From Mugil cephalus (taxonomy: Eukaryota > Chordata > Actinopteri > Mugiliformes > Mugilidae): DNA of 64,000 nucleotides. The translations under genes and the position numbers were made by a program. The DNA is taken from contig NC_061773.1 of assembly GCF_022458985.1 (NCBI RefSeq), forward strand, positions 20,184,001 through 20,248,000, written 5' to 3'. Positions 38,180-51,881 of this stretch are shown here, one piece after another. Each line of letters opens with the position of its first letter. Positions within the stretch are counted from its first letter, which is position 1. The notes beneath the pieces were generated by a model. It was not told the DNA's origin and ran no database searches. It saw nothing but the letters and a program-made list of their open reading frames with translations.

Positions 38180-41100
38180 GATGCATTAACCTTATTCCCA
38201 ATGCCCGCCTGGGAGAGAAGACACACAGAGAGAAAAGGGCAAGGTATATTTTACATAATGACAGACACACATCCACACATCCTACCAAAACAAACTGGAC
38301 CTGAAGTCGAAGAAGGCGTACCAACGAACCTAGACCTTATTAGATAGCTAAGGTAACGGCATTCACCTGGTAACACTAAATCTGTTTTACTACCGGGCAA
38401 CTGTGCTCATGTTGTGTTTTAACAACCGATGATATATAAATGTCGGGAAACCAAGACGTAGCTTAGCTTAACAGCTAACGTAGTATCGATGCTAGCCTAC
38501 TCATGTTAGTAGTTTCGCTAACACAGAGATAAATGCACAGTTTAATTATGCATATTATGTCCAAAACTGACCATTTACTCCTATATTTTTGTCAATGTGT
38601 GGTCCATATATTAAACATGAGGCAAACATTAACATAGCTACCGTTAGCTAAACACGTCTACCGACCGTATCACTGTGTCGCCATTCCTGTGCGGAAATCA
38701 CCCGCGCTGAAACACTCAACGGTACCGACTCTTAAAAATATACACATACATACCCCAAACTGGTGTAAATGTGGCTGTAAACTTGAAACGCTGGAAATGC
38801 CAAAACGATTTCCCTCTCGGTAAAAGTGTGGCGCTTATTCCTTGAAGCGCATGTGTCGCAGGTTGATGACACATTAGCCGCAGATTAACAGTCATGCAAT
38901 CTCACGTATAAACTCTAGGAGGCGTCCTTTACCTCCCCTCTTGTCCTCAGTCAACTCTGAGCGTCCTCCTGGGTGAGTTGCAAACCGGGCAAAAGTTTCT
39001 ACTTCCTCCCACTCTTTTGCAGTTATGTAGAATACGTAATTTTCAGTTTATGTTTACTTTATTTTATTTTTCATTGTGCTATTTATGTTCATTATGTCCA
39101 TTTGATTATTTTGTTTGCTTTTTACATGTTCAAAATAAACAAGACTAAACTACTTTAAGTTTAGTCTCTTGATGTACCTATGCATCCTAACTGAAGCTTA
39201 TTTTCCTTTTAATATTTGTTTAGATTCGAAAAATTAAATATAATACCGAGTTAGATTATGAGATAGTTTCACAATCGCTAGAAAGTGTTATGAAACTAAC
39301 CTCACACGGGCTGGAACACTTCGGGTTTAACTTATTTCTTTAGAGCCCTTGTAAATCAGTGACGCATGTACAGCCTTTGATACAGAGCAAAAAGAAACAG
39401 TTCATCAGTTCAGCATTTGTTATTTTTCAATGAATAAAATAAATAAGCAGTTCATGTCCCCTGTTTGTACAACACAAGTTTACGTCTGTCTTTTCCAAAA
39501 AGCTGAGCCTTTTATTTCAGTGTTCAGTATTTTATTTGAGATTAAAAAAAAAAATGTAATCATGAGGTATTTACCCCTCTAAGTGTATATATATAGAAAT
39601 ATAAAATAAGGGGAGTGTCATCATGTGGTGAGACAACTGTTTCAGCTTCATGTTCAGTTTGTTAATGCTACCACAGACAACTTCCTCTGTCTTTAACAAG
39701 TGTGAAAAAAACATTTCACTTGTCACCTTTGGGCAGATAAACTCACTGATCATTTCTAGATATTTATTGAACCACGTCTCCTCTCTTGAACAAGTACAAG
39801 ACACTGTTTCCCTGTGTTTAAAAGGAACCATTGAAGTACTGGACATAAATAAGACTAATAATGTTCTGTCTTTGTTCTCTCTTATCTCTCTCCTCTTATG
39901 TCTTTTTTTCTTCCTTGTTCAGCTTCTTTTCATCCTTGTTCATGCTTGCCTCATCACTGACTGATATTTGGGTAATATTTTGGAGACAAGGGTTCTTAAT
40001 TGTTACCAGATTTTTGGCTACGGTCTCCATCACCACTTATCGGAGAGCTTTTTTTTTTTCCTGATGTCAAATTAAGGAAGAGATCAACCTTTTCCACGAT
40101 CACCATGTTTAGCTTCCCTCCATGAACCTCCTCCAGAGTCTAACTTGGCGCTCACCTCTCAGGATCGTTGGCGTTTGCCCCCGTAAAGGGGCCTTGGGCC
40201 GGGAATCATGGAGCTAAAGGACATGTTGGTATCCATTCACTCTACTCAAGAGTCCTCATAAAAGAGATGTTTACAGACTTTTAACCTCCAATAATATTTT
40301 GAAGATTTGTAGGCCGATGACGTGCCGTCTTTGACAGCTTTGTATTTCCCTGTCAGGCCTACAGCTGTGTTTGTAAATAAAAATATAAAAGATACAGTGT
40401 GTACAGAAATCTTCCTAAACAAACTGAAGTGAACCTAGAGGGTTAAATAGTTACTAAAGAAGCAGTAAGATTTATAAATGTTTGTAGTGGACATGGAGGA
40501 CACTTGAGTTTATGTAAGTTTGCAAGGATGAGTCATGTAAAGCGACCTCTGCTGGGAAAACATCTCAAGTGACCGGTGTAATGTAACTTGAATTTACATT
40601 TTATTTGGATACTTGGAGTGTGAATGAAATGAATGAAGAGTCGCTGCAGTGATCTCCTTATTTCATAGACGATGAGGAGCAGAAACGCTTGTTTGCAAAC
40701 TGACATTTCAGTTTGTTGCTGGACACTGACTCATTCCCTTTGGTTTTATGAGCTACTTCAGTCAAAGAGTGTGTAAAAAAAAGATTCTGTTTTTAAGGGA
40801 TCCTTGCTTTGTTTCATATTACCTGCCCCCATCCTCATTAGCTCTATGCTTTACACACAGTTGTAATCCATTGAGGCTGTCTCTTCATGTATATGGGTTG
40901 CTGCTGATCACTTAAAAATTACTGTGGGCTTTATTGTTTCAGTTCAAATGTGTCTGCATTGGAGAAGGGATTGGGGGGGTTCTCTTTTTACCTTTAGATC
41001 GATCATTGAGGGTTGGAGTACCTCCATGTGCCCTCCATGTGGTTCACGTAACAGTAAGTATATAAACTGTATATCCACTTCAATAGATGTATTCTTTTAA

Positions 41101-41603
41101 TGTGATCTTTAGAGAGTCTGGCTGCCAAGCTACTGTATTCAGAGACAAAGAAGAACCCGTCAGCTCCATAAGTAGGTCCCACTCTCATCAATGACCAAAC
41201 AATCTCGACTAAATGACGCACTGATTGCACACTTGAGTTTCAAAAGTCCACAGCCATCCATCTAATTACCAAGACAGTGTGCTTCGCGATAGTCGCTCTA
41301 CTTTCCAGTGCCTCTCCCCCCACACGCTGCCCCAATCCACGGAGTTAACCTGAACCGCTGCTGCCCCTCCCCGACGCAGCTCCTCAATAAAAATCCAGTC
41401 TCCAGTTTCCATCAAGGGGAGCGCACGGCTGGATCCCACGGGCAAATGATGGGGGAATGAAACTCGGCGTCGATAACGTCTTTTCCCTTTTCCACATGTA
41501 ACGGGTCTTATTGAGAAGGACTCGCACATCACACAAGTCGTCCCCCAAAGCGCAGACATTTTTTTTTCTTGCAGTAGAGCCGCGCGTAAAATTGTGAGTA
41601 AAA
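38180..41603. promoter_or_regulatory. Shared 5' region between divergent rae1 and bmp7
   Basis: rae1 (minus) and bmp7 (plus) start 3.4 kb apart and point away from each other. The first rae1 untranslated exon should lie near 38650-38800, where a GT donor follows ATACGGTCG in the rae1 direction, but it was not fixed. The bmp7 5' UTR probably covers the last 200-300 bases before 41604. No exon of another gene, including spo11, was found between them. Confidence 0.45.
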
Positions 41604-44600
41604 ATGGTGATAAGCGTCTTGGCAACGGTCACCGTCCTCCTGTCGTGGTGTCACTTCGTGGTGGCCACGCGAGTCGCTTTCTCCAACTTCTCACTAGACA
41701 ACTCGGTGGACAGCGACGCGCGCTCCAGCTTCATCCAGCGGCGTCTGCGGAGCCAGGAGCGCAGGGAGATGCAGCGGGAGATCCTCTCCATCCTGGGGCT
41801 GCCCCACCGTCCGCGCCCTCTCGTGCACACCAAGCACAACGCCGCGCCGATGTTCATGCTGGATCTGTTTAATACAATCTCCACGGACGCAGAGCCCGGG
41901 TATCCATACTACCAGACCGTTTTACCGACTCACACATCTCCAGCAGTGACCCCGCAGGACAGTCGGTTCCTGGATGAAGCAGACACCGTGATGAGCTTCG
42001 TCAACCTAAGTAAGTGTGTGACTTATTTTTTAATTTGTAGTGAAACAAATACTACAAAACAACAAACCATTTAATCAAAAATGTTGCGTTTAAATTCGTG
42101 TACGAGGTTAGTATAACGCGTCATAATCTGCTGACATCCAAGGGCCTCAAAATTTCCCCTTCCCATTAAACATGACTTCAGGGACTTATTTAGGACTTTA
42201 CTGTGGGTTGTACATTTTCAATGATAGAGTTTTTTCCTTATGAGACTTCACCTTTAGCTCATTCGAGGCATTTTCACCTTTGTTATTTGATTGAATCAAC
42301 TTGAGAGTCAAACCTTTCAGTGCTTAGGCCTACAGTTCAACCACAGCCTCTACCAACTACTAGTTGTTGTTTAGTTAATTAAGCCGCCGTGTCTGACACT
42401 TTGGCATTTGGGTGAATTTATTCACTTGAAATCAAGCATTATCCAGGCTGTAAATGTTATGACAACATGCATGTATCCGATTTCCCCACAATCCCCTCAA
42501 AGCTCTGGGGGAGAGGCTTAAGCGTGGCTTTGTCTCGCATGACTAGAAGTTGAACAGGCATTGTAAAGCCCTAGGGGGGGAAGTGGAGACCAAGATCAAG
42601 CTACAAACTGAACGTAAGCGTACTGGTGCTGTTGTAATCTTGCTCCGCGCAGGTGCCTGTGCATTCTTGCATCTGTCCCTGTTAACATGTTTGTTCGGGG
42701 GGGTTGCTCGGATATTCCTGGTTATTATTTTGTACGAGGAAAGATCCTACTTTGTTTCCCCTGGAGATCCTGTGGCAACTCTGATACAGGAAAAACAACA
42801 CGGTGATTGAGAGTGTGTGCCTGTGAAGATGTGAAGTTTGTTCACCATGGATGCAGCACATCTCCAGGAAAGCTCCAACATTCCTGTGTGATTGTTTGTC
42901 ACCAGCAAGCCCCCAAATAAACAGCCATTTTGAGTTTTTTTTTTTTTTAAATCAGCACATGTTGTTAACACAAAACATTTGGAAGCCGTAAGAAAATATC
43001 AACATTTTATATCCCCACTCATGAACTTTAAACTGACAGACTTTTTGTTAATGAGATGTGGAAACTCTGTGTCTGGAAACCAATAGCAGATTTATGTGGT
43101 TTCACATTGGAAAAGTTTGATTATAAAGAGGAAGGAGGGGGAAAAAAAAGACACAATGAGTTTGTATTATTTCTCTCCCAGAGCCTGCTGGGCTGATGAT
43201 TGGATCGGATTATTGAATTTTTTTTATTTATTTTTTGCCAAGGCTCCTACATTCTGCCTGAGCGAGTCTATGGTCTGTCTTGGTGGTCTGTTGATGATCA
43301 TTCCAAGACCGAACTGGAACGTAAATCAGCCACACACTCGCTGTATCTTTAGAGAAATGAGCAGCGTAAGAGCGCCTGGAATGATAAACTCCTGAGATCA
43401 TACTCAGGAAGCCTACGTTCGCATTGTCTCATCGCCATGCGCCGAGGCCTGGCTTATACACCGTCTCTCATAGATGACCCGCAGCTCTCGGCTCTGCATC
43501 TCCTCGCGCCGACCTCCTTGTTTCCTGCCGCCGAAGCCCTTGCCTGGAGACGTGTACACATGCGTTCAGTTTTGGGCCTTCCTGCACTGACCACAGCACA
43601 CCTGCGGAGCATGAGAAAACAGCCTAATGAGCAGAAATGTCCCTGGCTTTTATTTTCAAAACAGAACGAGCGCACAATGGTCTCAGAACCGAGGGAACGA
43701 CCGTGGCGATGAAGAACAGAGGGATTATTGTGCTTTTTGAGAACGGGCGGGAAGAAATGTGCTTGTCCTGCTAAGCCGACCCGTAGGTAGCGTAAGGAGA
43801 TCATGCTAAGAAGCGCTTTCGCCAAGCTAGAAAAATCTCATTACCCCCCTTTTTCTGCGCTCATGTGGAAAACAGTCGCTTTCTTTTCGCCCCGTCGTAG
43901 CTGCGCCCCTGCTCTTTCTTTGCTTTCTTTTTAAAAGGTGTAACATAGGCCGTGAAAGCTGGCAACACGTGCGGATACTCGCGGATTTAGAAGAAAGTGA
44001 AATACCGACTTACTTCTCATAAGTTGAAACCCATGCGTGCCACGAATGAATAGACAGAGTTTCAGTGCTCAAAGCAGCTCTCATTTTCATTACTTTTTTG
44101 TGCTGATATTGTGACACATCTGAAACCCCCCAGGTTGAATAGTCAAGAACATATTTACTATAAAATTGAAACAGGTTAATTATAGCGTCGTGGCTGTGTG
44201 GCCCTGCAGTGTCAGGAGAAAATCTGAAGTGCTGAAAAGCCTCCCAGGGGGAAGTTTGCATATCTGAGGTCAGATCTCTGCAGCTAATGGTCCCTAACGT
44301 AAACACACCAAGTCCTTACAAGCAATTATTGCTTTCATAAAATCACCCCTCGTTCCCTTCCAGCATTTAATTGCGGTCAAACAAATGACTCGCAGGGTTC
44401 AGAATGCACTGCTCTTAACGACAAGCGGCTTGTGTGTGTGTGTGTGTGTTTTTTAAAAGTGTTTTTAGTAGAAGACTGTGAGCCAGCGTGTGTGTGTGTG
44501 TGATCTCTGTAGCGCTCTGCTCTCGGCGCTGAGCTCCACGAACACTGAAACAATAGTGGGCCGTCGGTGGGAACACAGAAGGATGTCATGATGATGTCAT

Positions 44601-47600
44601 GGTGTGTGCCAGCGGGCAGGATGTGTTTAAGGCGGCTAATCATTGCTCCGCTCTGCACACCTTCACCAGAGACTGCTCTTTCCAAGGACAAGCGCGCTGA
44701 GTAATGCTGTAAAAACATGACACTGGAAAGCTCCAGGAAGCTTTGGGGTCTTTCTGACCACCATTTTTCTGGAAACTCTGAGTGAGCTGCAGCGCCGATC
44801 AGCACTGGGCGGAAACCTCGCCGGCGACTGCTGCTCCACATCCACAGTCAGAGTGAAACCAGCGGCTGGTGATACACTGCAGAATGGCCGCGGAGGTATG
44901 GTGGCCTCAGACTCTGGTAGTAAAAGCACACATGAATTTGTGTGGCTCTCTCTGCTTTATGTGAATGTGTTTGTAAAAGCATACTGGCTGCTGTGGTTTT
45001 CCGGGCTGTGCCTTAACGGGCCTTTTCTTGTGGTCAGCACATGTGTGCAATTTAAACACGGAGCCAAACTGAGCCATGAATGCGTTTTTTCTTTCTCCCC
45101 CACATTGGCATGTATGGCAGACCTGACTTTAAGTGATGTTTAGATCAATCACTTCAGTTGTTGACGCAGAATTCTTTCCTATTTCTGACAAAGTGCTCCC
45201 AAGCTGTGGGCAGAGCAACGCACTTCAGAGAATCACTTAAATCAACAACCATCTCGACAGATTCCGCAACCGCCGGCCCGTTCGCCATCTGATTGTACTG
45301 AGTGATTTGCCGTTTCCGCGTATGTCCTGAACTTCCAGTTCGAGGGCTGGAAGGACCTTTTACTGTGTGCATCAGTTGAGGAAAATAAACCATTTATCAC
45401 GGTAATATTTCCACGCAGTGGCCTGTGGACGGATCGCCACCTGTTGCTTGGGTTTGATCAACATCATTCCGTCATGTCTTCTTCTGACAGTTGATCACGA
45501 TCTCCAGTCGAAGGAGCACGCGAGGGAGTTTCGATTCGACCTTTCCCGTATTCCAGAGGGAGAGACCATCACGGCCGCAGAGCTCAGGATCCACAAGGAT
45601 TTCATGCAGGAGCGCAGTGAGAATGAAACGTTCAGAGTCAGCGTCTACCAGGTCCTGCAAGTGCCACCTAACAGGTAAAGGTGTTTTTGTTCACAGTTTC
45701 AGTTCATTTTTGCTGCTGCTCTCCCTTCCTTGCATGACCCCGTGTCGTACCTATCAGCTCTGTCCACAGGGACGTATAGGATGAAATGAAGTTAGGCATC
45801 TTACCAGAAGTACAAATAGCAAAAAGTGAAAAAGTTAATATTAGGTAACAAGCTATGACTATTATACAAGTTTTAATTATTGTATTAAGTAAGCTACCAT
45901 TTTACAGTAGTATAATGCAGTTTAGTATTTTGATGTTGATTTAACAAGTAGCTGAAGAACCTTTTTGTCACATCCACCTCTGCATCAGCATGACTTTTCG
46001 CCTCACTGTTATCATAGCTGTGATGAAGGCCATTTTGGTTGGTTCGTTATACAACCGATCCAAAGTTTTGGATGCTAAGATCTAACTATCACCTATTAGT
46101 TGAATTATCGCTGTCTGGTGATGTCCTGATCTTTGTTCTAGAAACAACAAGAGGTTGGCATGAGGTTAAACGATCATCTCAACTTGCTTGCAAGCATTTG
46201 AGGCCTGAAAAGGACGAGTTCTAATGAAATAAAAGAGACTGTTAATCAGGTTCTGCCAGTTTTAACTGCTGAAATTTAATTTTTCTCACACAATAATGAA
46301 AAGCTTTTATTTTTATTACAGTACATTTCAACACTACCAATGAAATCCCATTCGTCTACATCATCTTGAGGTCGTTGCTGAAATCTTTGGTGATCTGACC
46401 CTTTAAAGCATTTCCCTGTCTCGTAACTCTTCTCCTTTTACCAGTGACACGGTTCAAGTTGACTTGTGGTTGAGCTTAAATCTTTAAATAGGCTGTATGC
46501 TTTGTGCTACCGTGCGCCTGTCAGTGAAAAGTGGTTGCGGGGCTACATTTCCCTGACAGCTCAGTACCCCCGATGTTAGCGTCTTCGCCGACGCTGTTTA
46601 CACAGACATTAGTCTCAATTACAGAAAGCCAGTGGTTCTCTCCAGAGCAGTTTACCCTCACGCGGTCAGAGCAGGACCGTCCCCAGGAGACCTGCATTTA
46701 TATCGAGCCGCTCCGACCGCAAATAACACCAAACCTGCAAGACGCCGCCCTTTCTATCAAACAGGTCGCCATTCCTCCATGATTCTGTCTGCGCTTTCTC
46801 CACCTACCTCTCTGTCTTGCTCTCATGCTGTTTTCCTGTTAATAAAAAAAAGCCACACGTGAAATTACAACTTGGAAGAGATTGCCGTCTTCCTCCCAAA
46901 TCAAAGCAAATAGCAAATCTCCGACTTGACTGAGTCAGCCTCGCTGTTACACGGCTGGATGAACCGCCCACGAGGTGTCTGGCTCCTCAGGGCCAAAAGA
47001 CCCCGTAGAGCCCCTAATACGCCTCATGCATACGTCAGTCTTTGTATATTTTCCTTCCAGACACCCACAAAATAAACAGTCCTCTCTCTTTTGTTGATAA
47101 CCGATGAATCATTCGCATCATAAAATCCTCTACAAACATTTCGGATCTTAATATTTGCTTGTTTTTTGATTTTGCACAGATAAAACAAGACATTTGTCTG
47201 GGTTTACTTGGACTTTGCTCGGACTTTGGGAAATTTATCTCACAGCCTTTCAATAAATAGTTGAAGGGAATAATTGTCGGACACAAGTTAAGGAACAAAA
47301 TTATACAACATATAAAAGGAAACAAGACAATTTTCCATTTTCACATGGTTTCTCTCTGCAAGTTCAGAACCTGAAGGAAGAAGTGGTTGATATTCCTAAA
47401 ATGCATCTATAAAACTTACTCTTAATGACTGTCTGATTGAATTCTTCCAGCCATAAGTTCAATAAATCCACTAGGATTCAATATTACAACCGTTTGAAAC
47501 ACGACCCCTTTTTTCAATAGACAAAGGTCATGCCAGCAGATTGAACCTTTATCTGTGCCGGTGGGGCCGAGGACGGCGTTAAGGGCAGCACCATTGTCAT

Positions 47601-49649
47601 TCACAGACACACAAAGGCCAGACAGACGAGCAGGCAGCGGGACAAAAGACAGACGTCTGCCTCACATCTGAAGCTCCGTCCGCAAACAAAGCAATTGTTT
47701 GCGAAATCTGCCCTGAAGACGACACTCACCAGTCTGGGGTTTTCTTAAGGGATGTTAAGAACGCGCTGCTTTGATAGTGGTCACAGCAGGGGGGGACACA
47801 TGGTCCCGGGTATTAGCTGTCAGAGGGAATTTATCCTGGATGCTCAGGCTGCTCAGCTGAAATGATTAAAAATTGAAATTTGGATCGGAACTAAATAACG
47901 TAAATCAAAAGCACATTGCGTTGTAAAATTCTGATGCACAGCCAGCCTCCGCCCACAGGACACAGACGCACACAGCAGATCAGCAGACGCGAGGTATTTT
48001 CCCTGGTCTGGTGAAGCCCTGGCAGGACTGTTATACAGAAATTCATGTTAATTTTGGGGACATTTCGCCTTCAGTTTGTTTTTCCAGAAGACGAAACACG
48101 TTGCCGATTTAACTGATCTCTGGTTTCTCAATGTGTTGTGTTAGCATCTTCCTGCTGCGTTGGGTGAATATTTTGCGAAATGCTGCAGTTTCGAATTTCT
48201 CTCTGTCTGGGTGTACCCTCAAGCACTAGGTTCAAAGTTAGCGGTTCAGTTTAACAGCTTAGCTTCAGATCCACTGTGCTGGTGTGTTTAACCAAAACAC
48301 CATAAAACAACTTGTCTTGATACATTCTAACTGGAACTATTACAGGACCACACATGTCGTTTCCCCACTTTCAGACCATTAAATACCCATCTTTTATAAT
48401 TTGCATGACAGAAAAACAACATTTTCCTAAGCATTCCTCTAGATTGTCTTCATATGTTTCCGGAAAGAGCGTTCATTTTAACTAAGGAGGAAATCCATTT
48501 GTGCTGGAAAACAAGCGACAGATAACAACATCAACGCTGCGCTTTGCACAAGTCCGGTTATCTTTGGTGGAATCGTGTCGTGACTCAGATTTTAGGCTGC
48601 AGCCAAACAAGTTTATGTCACTGAAAAAACTGTTTTGACACGGAGTGCATTTAGCCTGGAAATTTATTTACATTTTGTGCTCTCCTCAGTGAAGTGGAGC
48701 TGCTGCTGCTGGATCAGAGAGAGGTCTGGGCTTCAGAGGAGGGCTGGCTCGTCTTTGACTTGACCACTACGAGCAACCTCTGGCTGGTCAGCCCTGAGCA
48801 CAACCTCGGCCTGCGCCTGGCCCTGGAGGACGGCCATGGTCGGAGGAGGAGCCCCCGGCTGGCTGGGCTGGTGACGGGCGGCGGGCCTCAGGACAAGCAG
48901 CCCTTCCTGGTCGTCTTCTTCAAAACAAACGAGGTGCGGTTCCGCAGCGTCCGCTCGGCCCACGGCCAAAAGGGACGCCAGCCTAACCGCTCCAAGCCTC
49001 AGAGGACCGTCCAAGATGCACTGAAGGCGGTAGAGGCTGCAACAGGTGCCTGAAAAATCTCATCACCATAGAGCTTCGTAGTAACTTCAACCAGCCAGTT
49101 TTGACATCACATCATGTGTAAATTCTCAATTTCAGATAATCTTGGCATCTCTAAAGAAGGATGTAAAAAGCACGAGCTGTACGTCAGTTTCAGAGATTTG
49201 GGCTGGCAGGTATGATACAAGATTTTCATTGCCTTTTTGATAAATTTCTTAAAAAAAAGTTATCTGACAGTTTGCCTGTGTTTTTCTTTTCTCTCAGGAC
49301 TGGATCATAGCACCAGAGGGCTATGCAGCGTATTACTGTGAGGGGGAGTGCGCCTTCCCTCTTAACTCATACATGAATGCAACCAATCATGCTATTGTGC
49401 AAACTCTGGTAAGCCCCAAACAGTCCCTGATCAAAGGCACTTTCACTTCAACCTCCGCACTCTTTGAGGATTTATCTGTGCTTCTTCTTCTCACCACAGG
49501 TGCACTTTATCAACCCTGAGACAGTGCCCAAGCCCTGCTGCGCTCCCACTCAGCTCCATGGCATCTCGGTGCTCTATTTTGACGACAGCTCTAATGTCAT
49601 CCTCAAGAAGTATCGCAACATGGTCGTGAGAAGCTGTGGCTGCCACTGA
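41604..49649 (+). CDS. bmp7: Bone morphogenetic protein 7
   Basis: Six coding exons: 41604-42009, 45491-45674, 48690-49045, 49136-49209, 49298-49408 and 49500-49649. They total 1281 nt, 426 aa (human BMP7 431). A hydrophobic signal peptide spans residues 1-22. The prodomain contains [20 protein letters not shown] and [11 protein letters not shown] furin-type RSVR site ends at residue 285, leaving a mature chain of 141 aa. The seven TGF-beta knot cysteines are C325, C354, C358, C390, C391, C423 and C425, and an N-glycosylation site NAT lies at 367. The C-terminus [12 protein letters not shown] fits the BMP5/6/7 group, and [25 protein letters not shown] is essentially the family consensus. It encodes a secreted dimeric ligand for BMP receptors that signals through SMAD1/5/8 in dorsoventral patterning and organ development. 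Position beside rae1 and rbm38 supports BMP7. Whether it is teleost bmp7a or bmp7b was not resolved. Confidence 0.95.
42010..48689 (+). other. bmp7: bmp7 introns 1 and 2
   Basis: Intron 1 (42010-45490) and intron 2 (45675-48689) hold no other exon I can support. Intron 1 has short GT/CA runs near 44430-44500. Intron 2 has a repeat fragment near 45765-45960 with 'gcatcttaccagaagtacaa', similar to 11070-11110. Long unique tracts could carry enhancers, but this cannot be shown from one sequence. Confidence 0.5.
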
Positions 49650-50492
49650 CTGCATGCATCCCCTTCACTTCTACAAATCCTGACAGATGATGAAGAAAGA
49701 CAGAGGAGGAGTAACCAGAGACAAGAGAGGACCGACTGGCTGGTCACAAGGGAGCTCTTGACACAGAGCAAAGTTTTATGCTGCGAGTCTGTTTTTATGA
49801 CCAGCAGCTGAGCTGGCTATAACCACTACCACAGGCCAATAAGAACTGGACACAGAGAGAGACTGAACAAAGGATTTTATTTTTGTTTTCCTTTGATCGC
49901 GACTTAAAAAAAAACGAGGGTGCTGCAGAGGCTTTATGCAGTTTCTTCACAAGCTGAAATAGAACTCTTATTGCTAAAAGCCCAACGCAAAAAGATCTTA
50001 TCACATGTAACACATATCTGCATTTTGAGATGAGAATATAAATTATTGCCCGCGTGCTAATGCGTGCTCGGTGAGAGATTTCATAAAACGTTAGACCTCC
50101 GTCTTCGTATTGAACTTCTGCACCGTGGCTTTTGGAGCAGCTGGATAAACCTGTGTCCAGCAAAAAAAAAACAAAAAAAAAACATCTGGACTCTCCAACA
50201 AACTTCGCTGGTGCTCAGCAGGCCAGGCGGAGCGGGTCAGGTGTAAGACATCTGGCAGCTCAGTGGAGAATGACAGCGGAGTGGGATTCACATCACAGTG
50301 AGGCTGCTGGGTCTTACTTCCTGGCGCAGATGCATATCACCACACCTCTGAAAGGCTCGAAGTCAGCAAGATGTTGATGATTCATCGTGGTGTGCGCCGT
50401 CGCCTCCACTGCAGCTGCCTTCTGGTGTCAGACCAGAGCTGCAGGTGTGCAAAGATAGGCTTCAATTTTACTTTGTCGCGTTAAGCGAGCTC

Positions 50493-50498
50493 AATAAA
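50493..50498 (+). terminator. bmp7: Polyadenylation signal of bmp7
   Basis: Canonical AATAAA about 845 bases after the bmp7 stop codon. It faces the 3' end of the minus-strand ataxin-1-like gene about 100 bases away. Confidence 0.55.
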
Positions 50499-50596
50499 TG
50501 ATGGAGAACCTGGCCTGATGAGTTTTCCTCCAGAACTAACTACACCCCGGGCTTAAGTAATGAACGGGCGAGGAATAAGATTGACACAATGACATG

Positions 50597-50602
50597 TTTA
50601 TT
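50597..50602 (-). terminator. Candidate polyadenylation signal of the ataxin-1-like gene
   Basis: TTTATT on the plus strand is AATAAA for the minus-strand gene. It is the first canonical hexamer found after the stop codon at 51882, which implies a 3' UTR of about 1.3 kb. Confidence 0.45.
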
Positions 50603-50688
50603 TCTTTAACTTTGTTTTACAAGTTAAAGACTCAAAATGCGTGCGCTGCACCTAGTTTGCTCTAATTTCACATTATCCACAGCGTCCA

Positions 50689-50935
50689 CAGTCAGTGCGT
50701 TTACATGCGCAGCTTAATCAGGCTGTGCTCGAAATTCGACTATGTCCAAGTTTACATGCAACTGAGAAAATCGAATGACTGATGTAAATCGATTTCCAAT
50801 CTCATTATCTGGGTGTCTTAACCGGATAAGGAACTCTGATTTATCGTGTTTACATGCACTTATGTCGTCCAGTTTAAGTCAGATCAAGGCAGTAATTAGT
50901 TTTTTTTTTTCATATGCATGTAAACGTACTGACTG
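50689..50935. mobile_element. 247-bp MITE with 20-bp inverted ends
   Basis: The left end CAGTCAGTGCGTTTACATGC and the reverse of the right end CAGTCAGTACGTTTACATGC match at 19 of 20 bases. The interior has repeated TTTACATGCA motifs and no ORF. It lies in the proposed 3' UTR of the ataxin-1-like gene. Confidence 0.75.
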
Positions 50936-51881
50936 TCTGCTTGTTATACTGAAAAGAACATCACATCACAGAGAGACTGCGCCTTTCAAGTACTTAGAAT
51001 GGCATGAATGGTCCCCGCTCTTGACGGCGGGACATTTAAAAAGGTACAAAAAGCAAAAGCATATACAACATGTGCATTTAACAACCACCAGGCAGATAAA
51101 GACATTCACCCTGACTTTCACCACCACAGCATATAACACCACGCCCTATAGCTGGTTACACACAGACACGTAGAATATAACTGTAAATAGAAAACAGAGG
51201 TAGAAGCGTAAATCTGACTCATACAATCAAACACGGCATTGATTGTCAACATGAAACTCCCTCTTTATCTGAGAAAGAACATTTTCAGGCTTCTAACTTG
51301 GAGTGGAATTTTCTTTTGTGATCACGAAAAACTCTTACATAACGTTAAGCAGAAGAGAGATAAACTTTAAACGGTATCATCAGCAGTGAAAGACCTGAGG
51401 GAGTAGTTTTATGTGCTTTTCAAGGAACGTGGGCTGATTTAGTCAGAACTGCCAGAATATCGTGAGGACTCACTCTAAAAGAGCTAAAACTCAGAAGTAT
51501 ATTTTCTCGAATCTGCAGGATTCCCCTTCAGATGTCAATGAATCGGCTTCCCCTGTAGATTTATACTTTGGTGTGACACGTTCTCACAGAAATTGTTTTT
51601 CATAGCCTGAGTTCCCTCACGTGGATACGATCTGAATTCTGTGTTTTTACAGACTTTTATCATTGAAGTTTCCAGTGTGTGATCCCTGACTAACCTTGAG
51701 AAATACAGTATGTGCAAATTTACCTCCAGGGGATCCTGAGTGTTAATCGTACTGCGTCTTCCCACTTTTACTCTTTAGATCCAAATCAGAAAAACAATCA
51801 AGCACAAAAAATGTGATCCAGGAGGTAGAGAGACAGCATATATAGGCTGATTACAGCACAGCTTAAAATAGACCCTGTTCA

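Noticed and set aside
41594-41872. ORF overlapping bmp7 exon 1 in another frame
   Set aside because: Shadow of the bmp7 signal peptide and prodomain exon, which is in the 41604 frame.
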